Assembly (NCBI RefSeq): GCF_900070325.1
Contig: NZ_LN879430.1
Coordinates: 1,419,379-1,483,378 of the forward strand
DNA: 64,000 nt
Reading direction: 5' to 3'
Origin: Herbinix luporum
GTDB lineage: Bacteria; Bacillota; Clostridia; Lachnospirales; Lachnospiraceae
In this document: positions 18,260 through 28,091 of the stretch, piece after piece
How positions within the stretch are numbered: the first letter of the stretch is position 1
How the letters are laid out: the number at the start of each line of letters is the position of its first letter
Position numbers and translations under genes: made by a program
Notes under the pieces: generated by a model
Seen by the model: only the letters and a program-made list of their open reading frames with translations
Databases searched by the model: none
What the model was told of the DNA's origin: nothing

Positions 18260-18901
18260 TTAGTGTAGGTTAGCATAATAAATTGATATTAATACTGTAT
18301 AGACAATTAGTATGTAAAACCATTTAGCCCCAAATTTATGGGTTCGGATAGGGGCTAAATTAAGAACTAAAAGCAACAGCATAACTACATAAATTATAAT
18401 AGAAAATACCTGATAGGAAAATAATCTTTCAAATATAAATACAAAGGACAAAATGATTACATTATTATCTAGAGCCAAGCCTCTGTATGTATCCTTGTCA
18501 ATCATTCCAAAAACATTGAAATAGCTTAATCTAATAGCAGCTCCGGCAACCATAAGAAAAACTCCCGGTAAAAATATTGTATTATATTTTCCATAGCTTA
18601 GTAAAAAAATAGCTGGAAAGATTCCAAAGCTTACGATATCTATAAGAGAATCAAGCTGCACACCAATAGTCCGATGATAATCGGTCCGCCCTTTAAGGCT
18701 TCTGGCTATGATGCCATCTGCCCAGTCAAATATTACTGACCAAAGAACTGCTATCAAGGCATAGTTGTATTTTCCCATTATTGATAAGTATATACCCATA
18801 AGGGAGCTTAAAAGGCCTGTAAGAGAACAAATATTAGGAAGATCTTTCAAAAAATATAGCATTGTATACTCTGAACTATTCTTAACTTTTTTTCTGAGCA
18901 T
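18260..18901 (-). CDS. CDP-alcohol phosphatidyltransferase family protein
   Basis: The 213-residue membrane enzyme has the diagnostic CDP-alcohol motif spread over DWADGIIARSLKGRTDYHR, then GVQLDSLIDIVSFG, which fits D-G-x2-A-R-x8-G-x3-D-x3-D. Five to six hydrophobic helices follow. Such enzymes swap CMP from a CDP-activated lipid or alcohol for another alcohol. The extra length before the motif and the sequence IGVQLDSLIDIVSFGIFPAI are like PssA (phosphatidylserine synthase) relatives, but the acceptor is uncertain. The start lies one base after the stop of an aminotransferase fragment, suggesting an old head-group synthesis operon. Confidence 0.85.
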   Translation of the reverse strand: MLRKKVKNSSEYTMLYFLKDLPNICSLTGLLSSLMGIYLSIMGKYNYALIAVLWSVIFDWADGIIARSLKGRTDYHRTIGVQLDSLIDIVSFGIFPAIFLLSYGKYNTIFLPGVFLMVAGAAIRLSYFNVFGMIDKDTYRGLALDNNVIILSFVFIFERLFSYQVFSIIIYVVMLLLLVLNLAPIRTHKFGAKWFYILIVYTVLISIYYANLH

Positions 18902-18902
18902 A

Positions 18903-19064
18903 TTATAAGGCCTCCTGCAATTTAAAATTCAAATTATATGACTTACTTCTACTTGTAAGCCCAAGTGTTTTATAAAGTGCAGCTATTAACAGGTTATTTT
19001 CTTCACTGGTTTTAACTGCAACTCTAATATATTGTCCCTTGACTCCTTTTTTTGCTGATAAATC
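18903..19064 (-). pseudogene. C-terminal tail of a class I/II aminotransferase
   Basis: On the minus strand the frame encodes LSAKKGVKGQYIRVAVKTS, then EENNLLIAALYKTLG and ends at 18903, one base before the next gene's ATG. The GQYIRVAVKTxEEN pattern with a following short helix is the usual end of histidinol-phosphate-aminotransferase-like enzymes. Upstream a stop codon ends the frame at once, so only about 53 of some 350 residues remain. The rest has been deleted; the flanking 19065-19240 sequence holds no aminotransferase motif. Confidence 0.65.
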
Positions 19065-19241
19065 TTATTTCCCTATTATTTCTTCCATTTACAGTCCATA
19101 AAAACCAAATTATATAAAATTTTAAAATTCTGTAAAAATGTATATATTGTATTGCATTTGCAGCCATAATATGTGATAATCTTTAATAATCTTTTTTCTA
19201 AAAAACATAAGCTATATTTATAATTTATAAGAAAGGTAGTG

Positions 19242-20066
19242 GTGTTAGGGTTGGAGCAAAAGTTAACCTTGTATGGATTTAACAATCTTACAAAATCCCT
19301 TAGCTTTAATATTTACGATGTATGCTATGCTGCCAGTGAAAGAGAAAAGAATGATTATATTGAGTACATAGACGAGCAATATAATTCAGAGAGGCTTACT
19401 AATATTCTATGCAAGGTTGCCGAAATTATTGGAGCCAATATACTAAATATCTCCAAGCAAGATTACGAGCCTCAAGGAGCTTCAGTAAATATACTGATAT
19501 CAGAGGGACAACTATTTCCCCATGAAATAAATGAATCTTGCAATCTAGGTAAAATAAATCAAAGCATCATGCAAAACGAAACCGTACATGCCCATTTAGA
19601 TAAAAGCCATGTAACCGTACATACTTTTCCGGAACATCATCCTGATAATGCTATATCCACCTTTCGGGTTGACATTGATGTTGCCACCTGTGGCAAAATA
19701 TCACCTTTAAATGCCTTGGATTTTCTAATAAACAGTTTTGACTCAGATATAATAACCATAGACTACCGGGTCAGAGGTTTTACCCGGGATATACATGGGA
19801 AAAAATATTATATTGACCATGATATCAAGTCAATACAGGATTACATAGAAGATAGAATTTTAAAAAAATATGATGCTGTGGATATAAATGTCTATCAGTC
19901 CAATACATTTCATACAAAAATGCTTATTAAGGATATAGAACTGCAAAACTATCTCTTTAATCAAGACGTATATGAGCTGCCTCCTATGAAAAGACTGGAA
20001 ATAATAGATAGTCTTAGGAAGGAAATGATTGAAATTTTCAGTGGTATGAATATTTATGATCCCTAG
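19242..20066 (+). CDS. speD: S-adenosylmethionine decarboxylase, E. coli (SpeD class 1) type
   Basis: About 274 residues, collinear with E. coli Spe[40 protein letters not shown], and [19 protein letters not shown]. The Ser of DKSH (about residue 122) is the self-cleavage site that forms the pyruvoyl cofactor. It decarboxylates SAM to supply aminopropyl groups for spermidine. GTG at 19242 is preferred since GAAAGG lies 5 bases upstream; GTG at 19239 and TTG at 19251 are alternatives. First gene of a six-gene polyamine operon; the next gene starts about 12 bases after its stop. Confidence 0.93.
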   Translation: MLGLEQKLTLYGFNNLTKSLSFNIYDVCYAASEREKNDYIEYIDEQYNSERLTNILCKVAEIIGANILNISKQDYEPQGASVNILISEGQLFPHEINESCNLGKINQSIMQNETVHAHLDKSHVTVHTFPEHHPDNAISTFRVDIDVATCGKISPLNALDFLINSFDSDIITIDYRVRGFTRDIHGKKYYIDHDIKSIQDYIEDRILKKYDAVDINVYQSNTFHTKMLIKDIELQNYLFNQDVYELPPMKRLEIIDSLRKEMIEIFSGMNIYDP

Positions 20067-20078
20067 GAGGTGATAAGC

Positions 20079-21521
20079 TTGAACCAAGATAAGGCTCCTC
20101 TTTATGAGGCTTTAGAAAAACATAGATCTGACCGAATTGTACATTTTGATGTACCGGGTCATAAAGGCGGCCGGGGTAATAAAGAACTTACTGATTTTTT
20201 AGGAGAAAAATGCCTTAAGGCAGACGTTAATTCAATGAAACCCTTGGATAACCTAAGCCACCCAGAATCGGTTATAAAAGAGGCACAGCAATTGGCTGCT
20301 AATGCTTTTGGTGCCCATAACTGCTTTTTTATTGTTAACGGGACAACTGCTGCCGTTCAAGCAATGGTAATGTCGGCCTGTATGGAAGGTGAAAAAATAC
20401 TTATGCCCCGGAATGTCCATATAAGTGCTATAAATGCCCTTGTTTTAAGCGGTGCTATTCCAGTTTATATAGATCCCGGTATAGATAACAGACTTGGTAT
20501 AGCCCTTGGTATGTCAATTACTGATATAAAAAAGGCTATAGAGGAAAACCCAGATGCCAAGGCTATATTAGTAAACAATCCTACATACTATGGTATATGC
20601 TCTAATTTAAAGGAAATAGTTGAACTGGCTCACAGTCATAGGATGCTGGTACTGGTGGATGAAGCCCACGGCACCCATTTTTATTTTGGGGATAACATGC
20701 CTGTTTCTGCCATGAAGGCCGGTGCAGATATGGCATCCGTCAGTATGCACAAAACCGGTGGATCTTTAACCCAGAGTTCTTTATTGCTATGTGGTGAAAA
20801 TATAAACTGTGACTATGTAAGGCAAATTATAGGCCTTACACAGACAACCAGTGCTTCTTATCTCCTGCTTACCTCCCTTGATTTAGCCAGAAAGAATCTA
20901 AGCTTAAATGGAAGGGAGATATTTAGCAAAACAATTAAGCTGGCGGAATATGCCAGGAAGGAAATTAATATACTAGGTGGATATTATGCCTTTTCCAATG
21001 AGTTAGTTAATAATGATAATGTGTATGACTTTGATAGGACCAAGCTTTCAATAAATACAAGGCAAATCGGACTTGCCGGTATCGAAGTATATGACATTTT
21101 ACGTGACGATTATGGGATTCAGGTGGAATTTGGTGATTTGTGCAATATTCTAGCTGTTATAACTGCCGGTGATAGGGCTATGGAAATTGAAAGACTTATT
21201 TCAGCCCTATACGAAATCAAACGACTTTATGCAAAGGATCCTGTGGATATCCTCAATCATAATTATATTAAACCTGATTTGGTATGTAGACCTCAAAAGG
21301 CATTTTTTAGTAAGAAGAAAATTATGCCTATAAAGGACAGCAAAGGAAAAATCAGTGGCGAATTTGTCATGGCCTATCCACCGGGGATACCAATTTTAGC
21401 CCCCGGAGAAAGGATAACCGATGAAATTATTGATTATATAACTTTTGCAAAGGACAAGGGTAGCAATCTCATGGGTACTCAAGATATGAAGGTGGAAAAC
21501 ATCTTGGTTGTGGAGGGATAA
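20079..21521 (+). CDS. speA: Arginine/lysine/ornithine decarboxylase, fold-type I (probable arginine decarboxylase)
   Basis: A 480-residue PLP enzyme of the Orn/Lys/Arg decarboxylase type without the N-terminal wing domain: IVHFDVPGHKGGRGN, FIVNGTTAAVQAM, VDEAHGTHFYFG and the PLP lysine in SVSMHKTGGSLTQSS (about residue 225). The C-terminal domain ends with AYPPGIPILAPGE. Context picks arginine: agmatinase is in the same operon. The TTG at 20079 is taken as start because the longer GTG frame begins inside the AGGAGGTGAT ribosome site. Confidence 0.9.
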   Translation: MNQDKAPLYEALEKHRSDRIVHFDVPGHKGGRGNKELTDFLGEKCLKADVNSMKPLDNLSHPESVIKEAQQLAANAFGAHNCFFIVNGTTAAVQAMVMSACMEGEKILMPRNVHISAINALVLSGAIPVYIDPGIDNRLGIALGMSITDIKKAIEENPDAKAILVNNPTYYGICSNLKEIVELAHSHRMLVLVDEAHGTHFYFGDNMPVSAMKAGADMASVSMHKTGGSLTQSSLLLCGENINCDYVRQIIGLTQTTSASYLLLTSLDLARKNLSLNGREIFSKTIKLAEYARKEINILGGYYAFSNELVNNDNVYDFDRTKLSINTRQIGLAGIEVYDILRDDYGIQVEFGDLCNILAVITAGDRAMEIERLISALYEIKRLYAKDPVDILNHNYIKPDLVCRPQKAFFSKKKIMPIKDSKGKISGEFVMAYPPGIPILAPGERITDEIIDYITFAKDKGSNLMGTQDMKVENILVVEG

Positions 21522-21522
21522 T

Positions 21523-22368
21523 ATGGATTTATGGTTTACTGAATATTACACAAAAAATGCTCGTTTTTCAATTAAGATTGATAAACATATAATAAGTTTG
21601 GAAAGTGAGTTTCAGCGTATTGATGTCTTTGATTCCTATGGATTTGGCAGGATTTTGGCACTGGATGGGTATCTTATGCTTACTGAAAAGGATGAGTTTA
21701 TATACCATGAGATGATGACCCATATACCTATGGCAGTAAATCCCAATATCCATGATGTACTGGTAGTCGGAGCAGGTGATGGGGGAGTTATAAGAGAACT
21801 TACAAAATATAATTATATTAATAAAATTGATATGGTAGAAATAGATAAACTGGTTGTGGATGTTTGCAGAAAGTACTTAGCTCAAACCGCTTGTAAGCTG
21901 GATGATCTGCGGGTACATATATATTATGAGGATGGTCTTAAATTTGTTAGGAGTAAATATAATGAATACGATTTAATTATTGTAGACTCAACAGATCCCT
22001 TCGGACCGGGGGAGGATCTTTTTACCAAAGAGTTTTACGGGAATTGTTACAAGGCATTAAAGACAGAGGGCATCCTGATTAATCAACACGAAAGCCCTTA
22101 CTACCCTAATGATGCCTTGGCTATGCAAAAAGCTCATAAAAAGATAAAATCCGTATTTCCTAAAGCCTTAGTCTACCAAGCGCATATACCGACCTATCCC
22201 TCAGGCCATTGGCTTTTTGGCTTTGCTTCTAAAGGACTTGACCCTATAGGTGATTTAAATACCGGCTGGAAGACACTTGGCATAAAAACCCGGTACTACA
22301 ATACCGATTTGCACAAAGGTTGTTTTGCCCTACCAAACTATGTAAAGGAGCTTCTTAAAAATGCTTGA
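21523..22368 (+). CDS. speE: Spermidine synthase (aminopropyltransferase)
   Basis: A 281-residue enzyme with the SpeE signatures: LDGYLMLTEKDEFIYHEMMTH, VVGAGDGGVIRELTKY (decarboxy-SAM site), MVEIDKLVVDVCRKYL and IIVDSTDPFGPGEDLFTKEF (catalytic Asp region). It moves an aminopropyl group from decarboxylated SAM to putrescine, or possibly to agmatine, to make spermidine. The ATG at 21523 is chosen because GGAGGG precedes it by about 6 bases, one base after the speA stop. The 3' end overlaps speB by 8 bases. Confidence 0.94.
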   Translation: MDLWFTEYYTKNARFSIKIDKHIISLESEFQRIDVFDSYGFGRILALDGYLMLTEKDEFIYHEMMTHIPMAVNPNIHDVLVVGAGDGGVIRELTKYNYINKIDMVEIDKLVVDVCRKYLAQTACKLDDLRVHIYYEDGLKFVRSKYNEYDLIIVDSTDPFGPGEDLFTKEFYGNCYKALKTEGILINQHESPYYPNDALAMQKAHKKIKSVFPKALVYQAHIPTYPSGHWLFGFASKGLDPIGDLNTGWKTLGIKTRYYNTDLHKGCFALPNYVKELLKNA

Positions 22369-23212
22369 AAAAAATATTAATACTATTCTAGGCTGTGATA
22401 AAAACTATCCGGAAAGTAAAATAGTTGTTTTTGGTGCTCCCTTTGATGGAACTACCTCCTATCGTCCCGGTGCAAGGTTTGCCAGCTCAGCTATCCGAAG
22501 CGAAAGTTATTCAATAGAAACCTATAGCCCCTATCAGGATAAAGATTTAGAAGATATAAGTGTATTTGATGCCGGAGACCTAGAGCTACCTTACGGAAAT
22601 CCTGCTAAGGTTCTTGAGAAAATCGAAAAATTTGTTCTAAAAATATTAAAGAGAGGTAAGCTTCCGCTTATGATAGGCGGTGAACATCTGGTAAGTTTAG
22701 GAGCGGTACGAGCAGCTTTAAAAAATTATAAGAATCTTCATATAATACACTTTGATGCTCATTCTGATTTAAGAGATGAATACTTAGGGGAGACCCTATC
22801 CCATGCAACCGTTATGAGGCGCTGCTGGGAGCTAGTTGGTGACCATAAAATTTACCAGTTCGGTATCAGAAGCGGATCTAGGGAGGAAATTAGCTGGGGC
22901 AAAAACCATGTCCACACCTGCTTCTTTAATTTTGACCAATTGGATGATGTGGTAGATAGTCTAAAGGATAAACCTGTTTATTTTACTATAGATTTGGATG
23001 TTCTTGATACTTCGGTATTTCCCGGCACGGGAACACCTGAAGCCGGTGGTGTGACCTTTTGTGAACTATTAGATGGAATAAAAAAAGTGTCAAAGTTAAA
23101 TATAGTAGCCCTAGATATAACTGAGTTATCCCCACCCCTTGATCCAACCGGAGCCTCAACTGCCTTAGCTTGTAAACTTTTAAGAGAAATACTCTTATAT
23201 GTATATAAATAA
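22361..23212 (+). CDS. speB: Agmatinase / ureohydrolase
   Basis: The 283-residue protein has the manganese-binding ureohydrolase motifs: MIGGEHLVSLGAVRA, IIHFDAHSDLRDEYLGE, FTIDLDVLDTSVFPGTGTPE and ALDITELSPPLDPTG. It splits agmatine into putrescine and urea. Residues near the active site and the order speA-speE-speB fit agmatinase rather than arginase. If SpeE uses agmatine, this enzyme would instead hydrolyse aminopropylagmatine (inference). It is translationally coupled to speE. Confidence 0.92.
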   Translation: MLEKNINTILGCDKNYPESKIVVFGAPFDGTTSYRPGARFASSAIRSESYSIETYSPYQDKDLEDISVFDAGDLELPYGNPAKVLEKIEKFVLKILKRGKLPLMIGGEHLVSLGAVRAALKNYKNLHIIHFDAHSDLRDEYLGETLSHATVMRRCWELVGDHKIYQFGIRSGSREEISWGKNHVHTCFFNFDQLDDVVDSLKDKPVYFTIDLDVLDTSVFPGTGTPEAGGVTFCELLDGIKKVSKLNIVALDITELSPPLDPTGASTALACKLLREILLYVYK

Positions 23213-23275
23213 CTTATTTGCATTTACAAATTACCGGTACTATTAAGTACTTTAGTTTGAAATGGAGGTTTTGAT

Positions 23276-24475
23276 ATGGGAAAAGCATTAATTATCGGAG
23301 CCGGAGGAGTCGGCCAAGTTGTAGCTCACAAATGTGTGCAAAATCCAGATGTATTTGAAGAAATTTTAATAGCCAGCAGGACAAAATCAAAGTGCGACCA
23401 ACTAAAAAAAGAATTAGATGGGGGCAAAACCAAGGTACATACTGCTAAGGTGGATGCAGACAAGACAGAAGAAGTTATTGATTTAATTAACAGCTTTAAA
23501 CCTGATATAGTCATTAATGTAGCTTTACCTTACCAGGACTTAACTATTATGGATGCTTGCCTTGCAACAAAAACGGATTATGTGGATACCGCCAATTATG
23601 AGCCCCCTGATATACCTAAATTTGAATATAAGTGGCAATGGGCATACAAGGAAAAGTTTGAAAAAGCCGGTATTACTGCCCTTTTAGGCAGTGGTTTTGA
23701 CCCCGGTGTAACCGGTGTTTTTACCGCCTATGCCCAAAAACACTATTTTGATGAAATCCACTATATAGATATTCTAGATGCCAATGCTGGGGATCACGGC
23801 TACCCCTTTGCCACTAACTTCAATCCTGAAATTAATATACGGGAAATAACTGCACCCGGCAGCTACTGGGAAAAGGGTAAATGGATTGAAACAAAACCCT
23901 TAGAAATCAAAAGAACTTATAATTTCCCTGAAATAGGTGATATGGATATTTATCTTCTGCATCATGAAGAAATAGAGTCTTTGGCAAAAAATATAAAGAA
24001 TGTAAAAAGAATTAGATTTTGGATGACTTTCTCTAAGAAGTATCTGACTCATCTTCAAGTTCTTCAAAATGTAGGAATGACATCTATTGAACCTATAGAA
24101 TTTGAAGGAAAATTAATACAGCCCCTACAGTTTTTAAAAGCCGTTCTACCGGACCCTGCCTCCTTAGGTCCCAGGACTAAGGGAAAAACCAATATCGGAT
24201 GCATTTTCCAAGGCATTAAGGACGGTAAAGAAAGACAATATTATGTCTATAATGTTTGCAATCATCAGGAATGCTACAAGGAAGTTGGAGCCCAGGCCGT
24301 CTCCTATACCGCAGGTGTACCGGCAATGATAGGCGCTATGATGGTACTTACAGGCAAGTGGAAAAAACCAGGAGTCTTTAATGTGGAAGAATTTGACCCC
24401 GATCCTTTTATGGCAGCTTTAAATAAAAACGGACTACCCTGGCAAGAAAGTTTTTCACCGGAAATATTAGATTAA
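23276..24475 (+). CDS. Carboxy(nor)spermidine dehydrogenase (saccharopine-dehydrogenase family)
   Basis: A 399-residue oxidoreductase beginning with the Rossmann motif ALIIGAGGVGQVVAHKC, then YVDTANYEPPD and LLGSGFDPGVTGVFTAYAQ, as in the Lys1/saccharopine dehydrogenase family. Directly downstream is carboxynorspermidine decarboxylase, so this is the matching dehydrogenase. It condenses putrescine (or diaminopropane) with aspartate semialdehyde and reduces the product with NADPH to carboxyspermidine (or carboxynorspermidine). TGGAGG precedes the ATG by about 8 bases; it is the fifth operon gene. Confidence 0.92.
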   Translation: MGKALIIGAGGVGQVVAHKCVQNPDVFEEILIASRTKSKCDQLKKELDGGKTKVHTAKVDADKTEEVIDLINSFKPDIVINVALPYQDLTIMDACLATKTDYVDTANYEPPDIPKFEYKWQWAYKEKFEKAGITALLGSGFDPGVTGVFTAYAQKHYFDEIHYIDILDANAGDHGYPFATNFNPEINIREITAPGSYWEKGKWIETKPLEIKRTYNFPEIGDMDIYLLHHEEIESLAKNIKNVKRIRFWMTFSKKYLTHLQVLQNVGMTSIEPIEFEGKLIQPLQFLKAVLPDPASLGPRTKGKTNIGCIFQGIKDGKERQYYVYNVCNHQECYKEVGAQAVSYTAGVPAMIGAMMVLTGKWKKPGVFNVEEFDPDPFMAALNKNGLPWQESFSPEILD

Positions 24476-24484
24476 GGTGAGCAT

Positions 24485-25660
24485 ATGAGCAAAAATAGGC
24501 AAAATTTCAAAACAATAGATTTCAATATAGATATATCCAAACTTCCGACACCTATATATATAGTGGATGAAAGGTTGCTTGAGAAAAATCTTAAAATATT
24601 AAAAAGTGTAATGGATAGTACAAATTGCAAGATACTCCTTGCTCAAAAAGCCTTTTCCATGTTTTATCTATACCCTTTAATCGGAAACTATCTTAAGGGT
24701 ACTGCAGCCAGCTCCCTTTTTGAAGCTAGACTGGGCTTTGAAAAGATGAAAGGCAGGGAAGTTCATATATATTCTCCCGCATACAAGGAAGAAGAATTTG
24801 ATGAAATCTTAAGAATATGTGATTATATAATTTTTAATTCATTTACCCAATGGAATAAATACAAGGACAAGGTAAAAGCTGCAAGGAAAAAAACACAATG
24901 CGGTCTTAGGATAAACCCAGAATATTCGGAGATTGGGACAGATATATATAATCCTTGTTATACAGGCTCAAGACTAGGTATTACTCTTGATAACTTTAGG
25001 GAAGATGATTTGCAAGGTATAGATGGTCTGCATTTTCATACCATGTGTGAGCAAAATTCCGATGTTTTAAAGCGGACCCTTGAGGTTGTGGATAGGAAGT
25101 TTGGAAAATATATAGAGAAAATGAAATGGGTTAACTTTGGGGGTGGGCATCATATTACTAAGCCTGATTATGATATAAACACACTTACTGACTGTATTAT
25201 GTATATAAAAAATAAATACGGTGTCGAAGTATATTTAGAACCCGGCGAAGCCATAGCATTAAATGCGGGATATCTGGCAGCCAGAGTACTTGATATTGTA
25301 AAAAATAATATGGACATAGCAATATTAGATACATCTGCTGCATGCCATATGCCTGATGTAATCGAGATGCCATACAAACCAAAGATAATAGGAGCCGGTG
25401 AACCTGGTGACTACCCTTATACTTATAGGCTTGGGGGACTTACTTGTCTGGCCGGTGATGTTATTGGAGATTACTCCTTTAAAGAACCCCTGCAAGTCGG
25501 AGATATATTGATTTTTACCGATATGGCTATATATACTTTTGTGAAAAATAATACCTTTAACGGTGTTAATCTTCCAAGCTTAGCAAGTTATAATGAGAAA
25601 GAGGGTTTAAAAATTATCAAACAATTTGGTTATGAAGATTTTAAAGAGCGTCTCTCATAA
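24485..25660 (+). CDS. nspC: Carboxynorspermidine / carboxyspermidine decarboxylase
   Basis: A 391-residue fold-type III PLP decarboxylase of the alanine-racemase-like class: LLAQKAFSMFYLYPLIGNYL (PLP lysine), LRINPEYSEI, GLHFHTMCEQN, WVNFGGGHHITKPDYD, VYLEPGEAIAL and the C-terminal RLGGLTCLAGDVIGDY (Cys from the partner subunit). It removes CO2 from carboxyspermidine to give spermidine, independent of SAM. Last gene of the polyamine operon; a hairpin terminator follows 75 bases on. Confidence 0.95.
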   Translation: MSKNRQNFKTIDFNIDISKLPTPIYIVDERLLEKNLKILKSVMDSTNCKILLAQKAFSMFYLYPLIGNYLKGTAASSLFEARLGFEKMKGREVHIYSPAYKEEEFDEILRICDYIIFNSFTQWNKYKDKVKAARKKTQCGLRINPEYSEIGTDIYNPCYTGSRLGITLDNFREDDLQGIDGLHFHTMCEQNSDVLKRTLEVVDRKFGKYIEKMKWVNFGGGHHITKPDYDINTLTDCIMYIKNKYGVEVYLEPGEAIALNAGYLAARVLDIVKNNMDIAILDTSAACHMPDVIEMPYKPKIIGAGEPGDYPYTYRLGGLTCLAGDVIGDYSFKEPLQVGDILIFTDMAIYTFVKNNTFNGVNLPSLASYNEKEGLKIIKQFGYEDFKERLS

Positions 25661-25735
25661 ATATGATATAGCCGATAGATCACTTCATTTTCCTCCATAA
25701 TACCTATCTATTAACTACTAATAAACTACATATAA

Positions 25736-25781
25736 AAGTACAGTTGAAGCAATCTGCTAGTAGAATGTTTCAACTGTACTT
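25736..25781 (+). terminator. Terminator hairpin at end of polyamine operon
   Basis: AAGTACAGTTGAA (25736-25748) is perfectly complementary to TTCAACTGTACTT (25769-25781), with a 20-base loop. It lies between convergent units and can serve both. Confidence 0.75.
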
Positions 25782-25862
25782 ATCTATAAGCTATATATCG
25801 ATTACATTTGTGCTTTAGTTTAAATAATATTGCCTTGGAGTAAATAAGACAACTTAAAATCA

Positions 25863-26219
25863 TCAGTTTTGTCTTTCAACTACTTTTTGAATAAATTGCT
25901 TGATGTAATCACAATACTCGGTATCTTCCTCAACATTTTTGAAGTTACAATCCTTTACAATAAAATGCTCCCATGAATCTCGTATCCACACATCGGCATA
26001 ATCTGCACATTCCTTTAGAATATAGGTGTTTTCCACCGGAACAGAATCATCCCCTGAACAGGCAATTATGGCAACAGGACGGCCCTTAGCGTTTTGGATT
26101 TGCAGTTCTGGTTTCATTGTAGAAACAATATGTTTTGAATAATTAAAATATAGCACCCGTTTAGAAATGAACAATTCATACTTTCTTATAAAAGCCGGAA
26201 TATTATATTTTTTCATCAA
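25863..26219 (-). pseudogene. Alpha/beta-hydrolase, C-terminal remnant
   Basis: The 118-residue frame carries only the last third of an alpha/beta-hydrolase: RPVAIIACSGDDSVPVENTY (strand plus the acid residue loop) and DSWEHFIVKD (counterpart of the catalytic His region). The nucleophile elbow GxSxG and the N-terminal strands are absent. The usual H-G-x-D loop reads ACSGDD. A start with a good ribosome site is not visible. This looks like a gene shortened from its 5' side rather than a complete small protein. Confidence 0.55.
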
Positions 26220-26230
26220 GAATTATCTAT

Positions 26231-26422
26231 GATTTTGCAGCAAATATTAATTTCGACATTTCACATGGAAAAAGCGATAAATATCATATAAAAACAGATT
26301 CTACCGGCAATTTTGTATTATCATACGAAGCAAATATTAAAAGGCGTGCTATATCTTCAGTAGAAAACATAGGTTTTATTATTTCACCGCTCTTCTATTA
26401 TTCTCAGCTATTATTTTTTTAG
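26231..26422 (+). other. Short open frame, possible gene remnant of unknown type
   Basis: Plus-strand codons from 26231 read DFAANINFDISHGKSDKYHI, then KTDSTGNFVLSYEANIKRR, and end at TAG 26420-26422. The amino-acid mix looks protein-like and differs from the shadow frames around it, but there is no start codon with a ribosome site and I recognise no family. It begins where the minus-strand hydrolase remnant ends and overlaps the end of the Cys-rich gene, so it may be debris at a deletion junction. Confidence 0.25.
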
Positions 26423-26633
26423 TTATAAAATCATATCCCTTTGGTTCGTGAGGTATTAAGCAATTAGAGCAGTCCCTAATGCCATTAATATAATTGCAAT
26501 CACCCCCGCAATCCTCAATAAAATAAAGAGGACAAAAGCAAAATAGACAATTAAAATCTTCCAAACTTTTCTTCTCGTGACAGGGAAAATACTTGCAGGC
26601 CTGGTTTTTAAAGTATCTATATGAATTTTCCAT
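26379..26633 (-). CDS. Cysteine-rich small domain protein
   Basis: The 84-residue protein is almost all one metal-binding domain (PF04071-like): NQACKYFPCHEKK, FNCLFCFCPLYF, DCGGDC and RDCSNCLIPH, with ten or more cysteines spaced as in the family. It probably binds a metal or iron-sulfur centre. Function is unknown; relatives often sit near cofactor-biosynthesis genes. AAAAGGAGA lies 5 bases before the ATG. It follows thiC by 105 bases on the same strand and may be read from the thiamine operon. Confidence 0.85.
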   Translation of the reverse strand: MENSYRYFKNQACKYFPCHEKKSLEDFNCLFCFCPLYFIEDCGGDCNYINGIRDCSNCLIPHEPKGYDFITKKIIAENNRRAVK

Positions 26634-26738
26634 TTTTTCTCCTTTTGTAATTTGTAGAAGATCTTAATGTCTATTTTGCCATACTTGATATACTTTGACA
26701 ACATTAGATTCTTGTCTCTATACAATCCAGATTCTGAA

Positions 26739-28043
26739 TTACAAAATATCAATATATTCTCCTGCAAGTGCCTTGTTCATACTTCTTACTGCACAAAACT
26801 TGCCGCACATGGAACAGGTATCTTCATGTTCAGGCTTCCTTTCAGCACGGATTTTTTTTGCTGTTTCCGGATCTATTGCACACTGCCACTGTGTCTCCCA
26901 ATCAAATATTCTTCTTGCTTCTGCCATTTTATCATCAATCTTTCTTGCCCCTCTTACACCCTTGGCTATATCCGCTGCATGGGCAGCAATCTTTGAGGCT
27001 ATAATTCCCTGCTTCACATCCTCTAAATTTGGTAAAGCCAGGTGTTCTGAAGGTGTTACATAACATAAAAAAGCTGCTCCGGCTGAGGCTGCAATAGCAC
27101 CTCCGATTGCAGCTGTTATATGGTCATAACCAGGTGCTATATCCGTTACCAAGGGGCCTAATACATAAAAGGGTGCCCCCTGGCAGATAGTTTGCTGAAT
27201 TTTCATATTGGCTTCTATTTGGTCAATGGGCATATGGCCGGGTCCCTCTACCATTACCTGGACATCCTTTTCCCAAGCTCTTTTGGTAAGTTCACCAAGC
27301 CTAACCAATTCCTCAATCTGGCATACATCTGATGCATCAGCAAGACAACCGGGTCTTAAAGCATCACCTAGTGATATTGTTACATCATATTCACGGCATA
27401 TATCTAGAATTTCATCGAAGTATTGATAAAAAGGATTTTCTTCTCCCCTCATGGACATCCAAGCAAATACAAGAGATCCCCCTCTAGATACAATGTTCAT
27501 TTTTCTTTTGTATTTCTTTATCTGTTCTATTGTATTTCTTGTAATACCACAGTGCAAGGTAACAAAATCTACTCCATCCTCAGCATGGAGTCTTACTACT
27601 TCAATAAAATCTTTTGCTGTAAGCCTATCTAAATCTCTCTGATAATGTATAACAGCATCATATACCGGCACAGTTCCTATCATAACCGGACATTCCGATA
27701 CTAACTTTCTACGAAAGGCAGTAGTATCTCCATGTGAAGATAAATCCATGATAGCATGGGCACCCATATTGACGGCTTCCATAACTTTTGTCATTTCCAT
27801 ATCATAATCATTACAGTCCCTTGAAACTCCCAAGTTTACATTTATCTTTGTTTTCAGCATCGAACCTATTCCCTGGGGATCGATAGATTTATGATTTTTG
27901 TTTGCACATATTACTACTTTTCCAGCTGCAACTAAAGGCATTAGTTCCTCTACCGTCATTAGCTCTTTTTCAGCTACTTTTTTCAGTTCCTCAGTAATAA
28001 TACCTTTTCTTGCTGCTTCCATCTGGGTTGCATATTCCCTCAT
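26739..28043 (-). CDS. thiC: Phosphomethylpyrimidine synthase
   Basis: About 434 residues with the ThiC hallmarks: [76 protein letters not shown] and the C-terminal [11 protein letters not shown] [4Fe-4S] site of this noncanonical radical-SAM enzyme. It rearranges aminoimidazole ribotide into the HMP-phosphate half of thiamine. The ATG at 28043 is chosen because AAAGGAGAG precedes it; the longer frame has no site. The downstream end lies 105 bases from a Cys-rich gene. Confidence 0.96.
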   Translation of the reverse strand: MREYATQMEAARKGIITEELKKVAEKELMTVEELMPLVAAGKVVICANKNHKSIDPQGIGSMLKTKINVNLGVSRDCNDYDMEMTKVMEAVNMGAHAIMDLSSHGDTTAFRRKLVSECPVMIGTVPVYDAVIHYQRDLDRLTAKDFIEVVRLHAEDGVDFVTLHCGITRNTIEQIKKYKRKMNIVSRGGSLVFAWMSMRGEENPFYQYFDEILDICREYDVTISLGDALRPGCLADASDVCQIEELVRLGELTKRAWEKDVQVMVEGPGHMPIDQIEANMKIQQTICQGAPFYVLGPLVTDIAPGYDHITAAIGGAIAASAGAAFLCYVTPSEHLALPNLEDVKQGIIASKIAAHAADIAKGVRGARKIDDKMAEARRIFDWETQWQCAIDPETAKKIRAERKPEHEDTCSMCGKFCAVRSMNKALAGEYIDIL

Positions 28044-28091
28044 GTTTTTCTCTCCTTTATAGATATTATGTATAAATGTTTCCAAATCGCT

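Noticed and set aside
26667..27063. Plus-strand frames opposite thiC and its 3' region
   Set aside because: They lie antisense to the conserved thiC coding sequence and show no domain.
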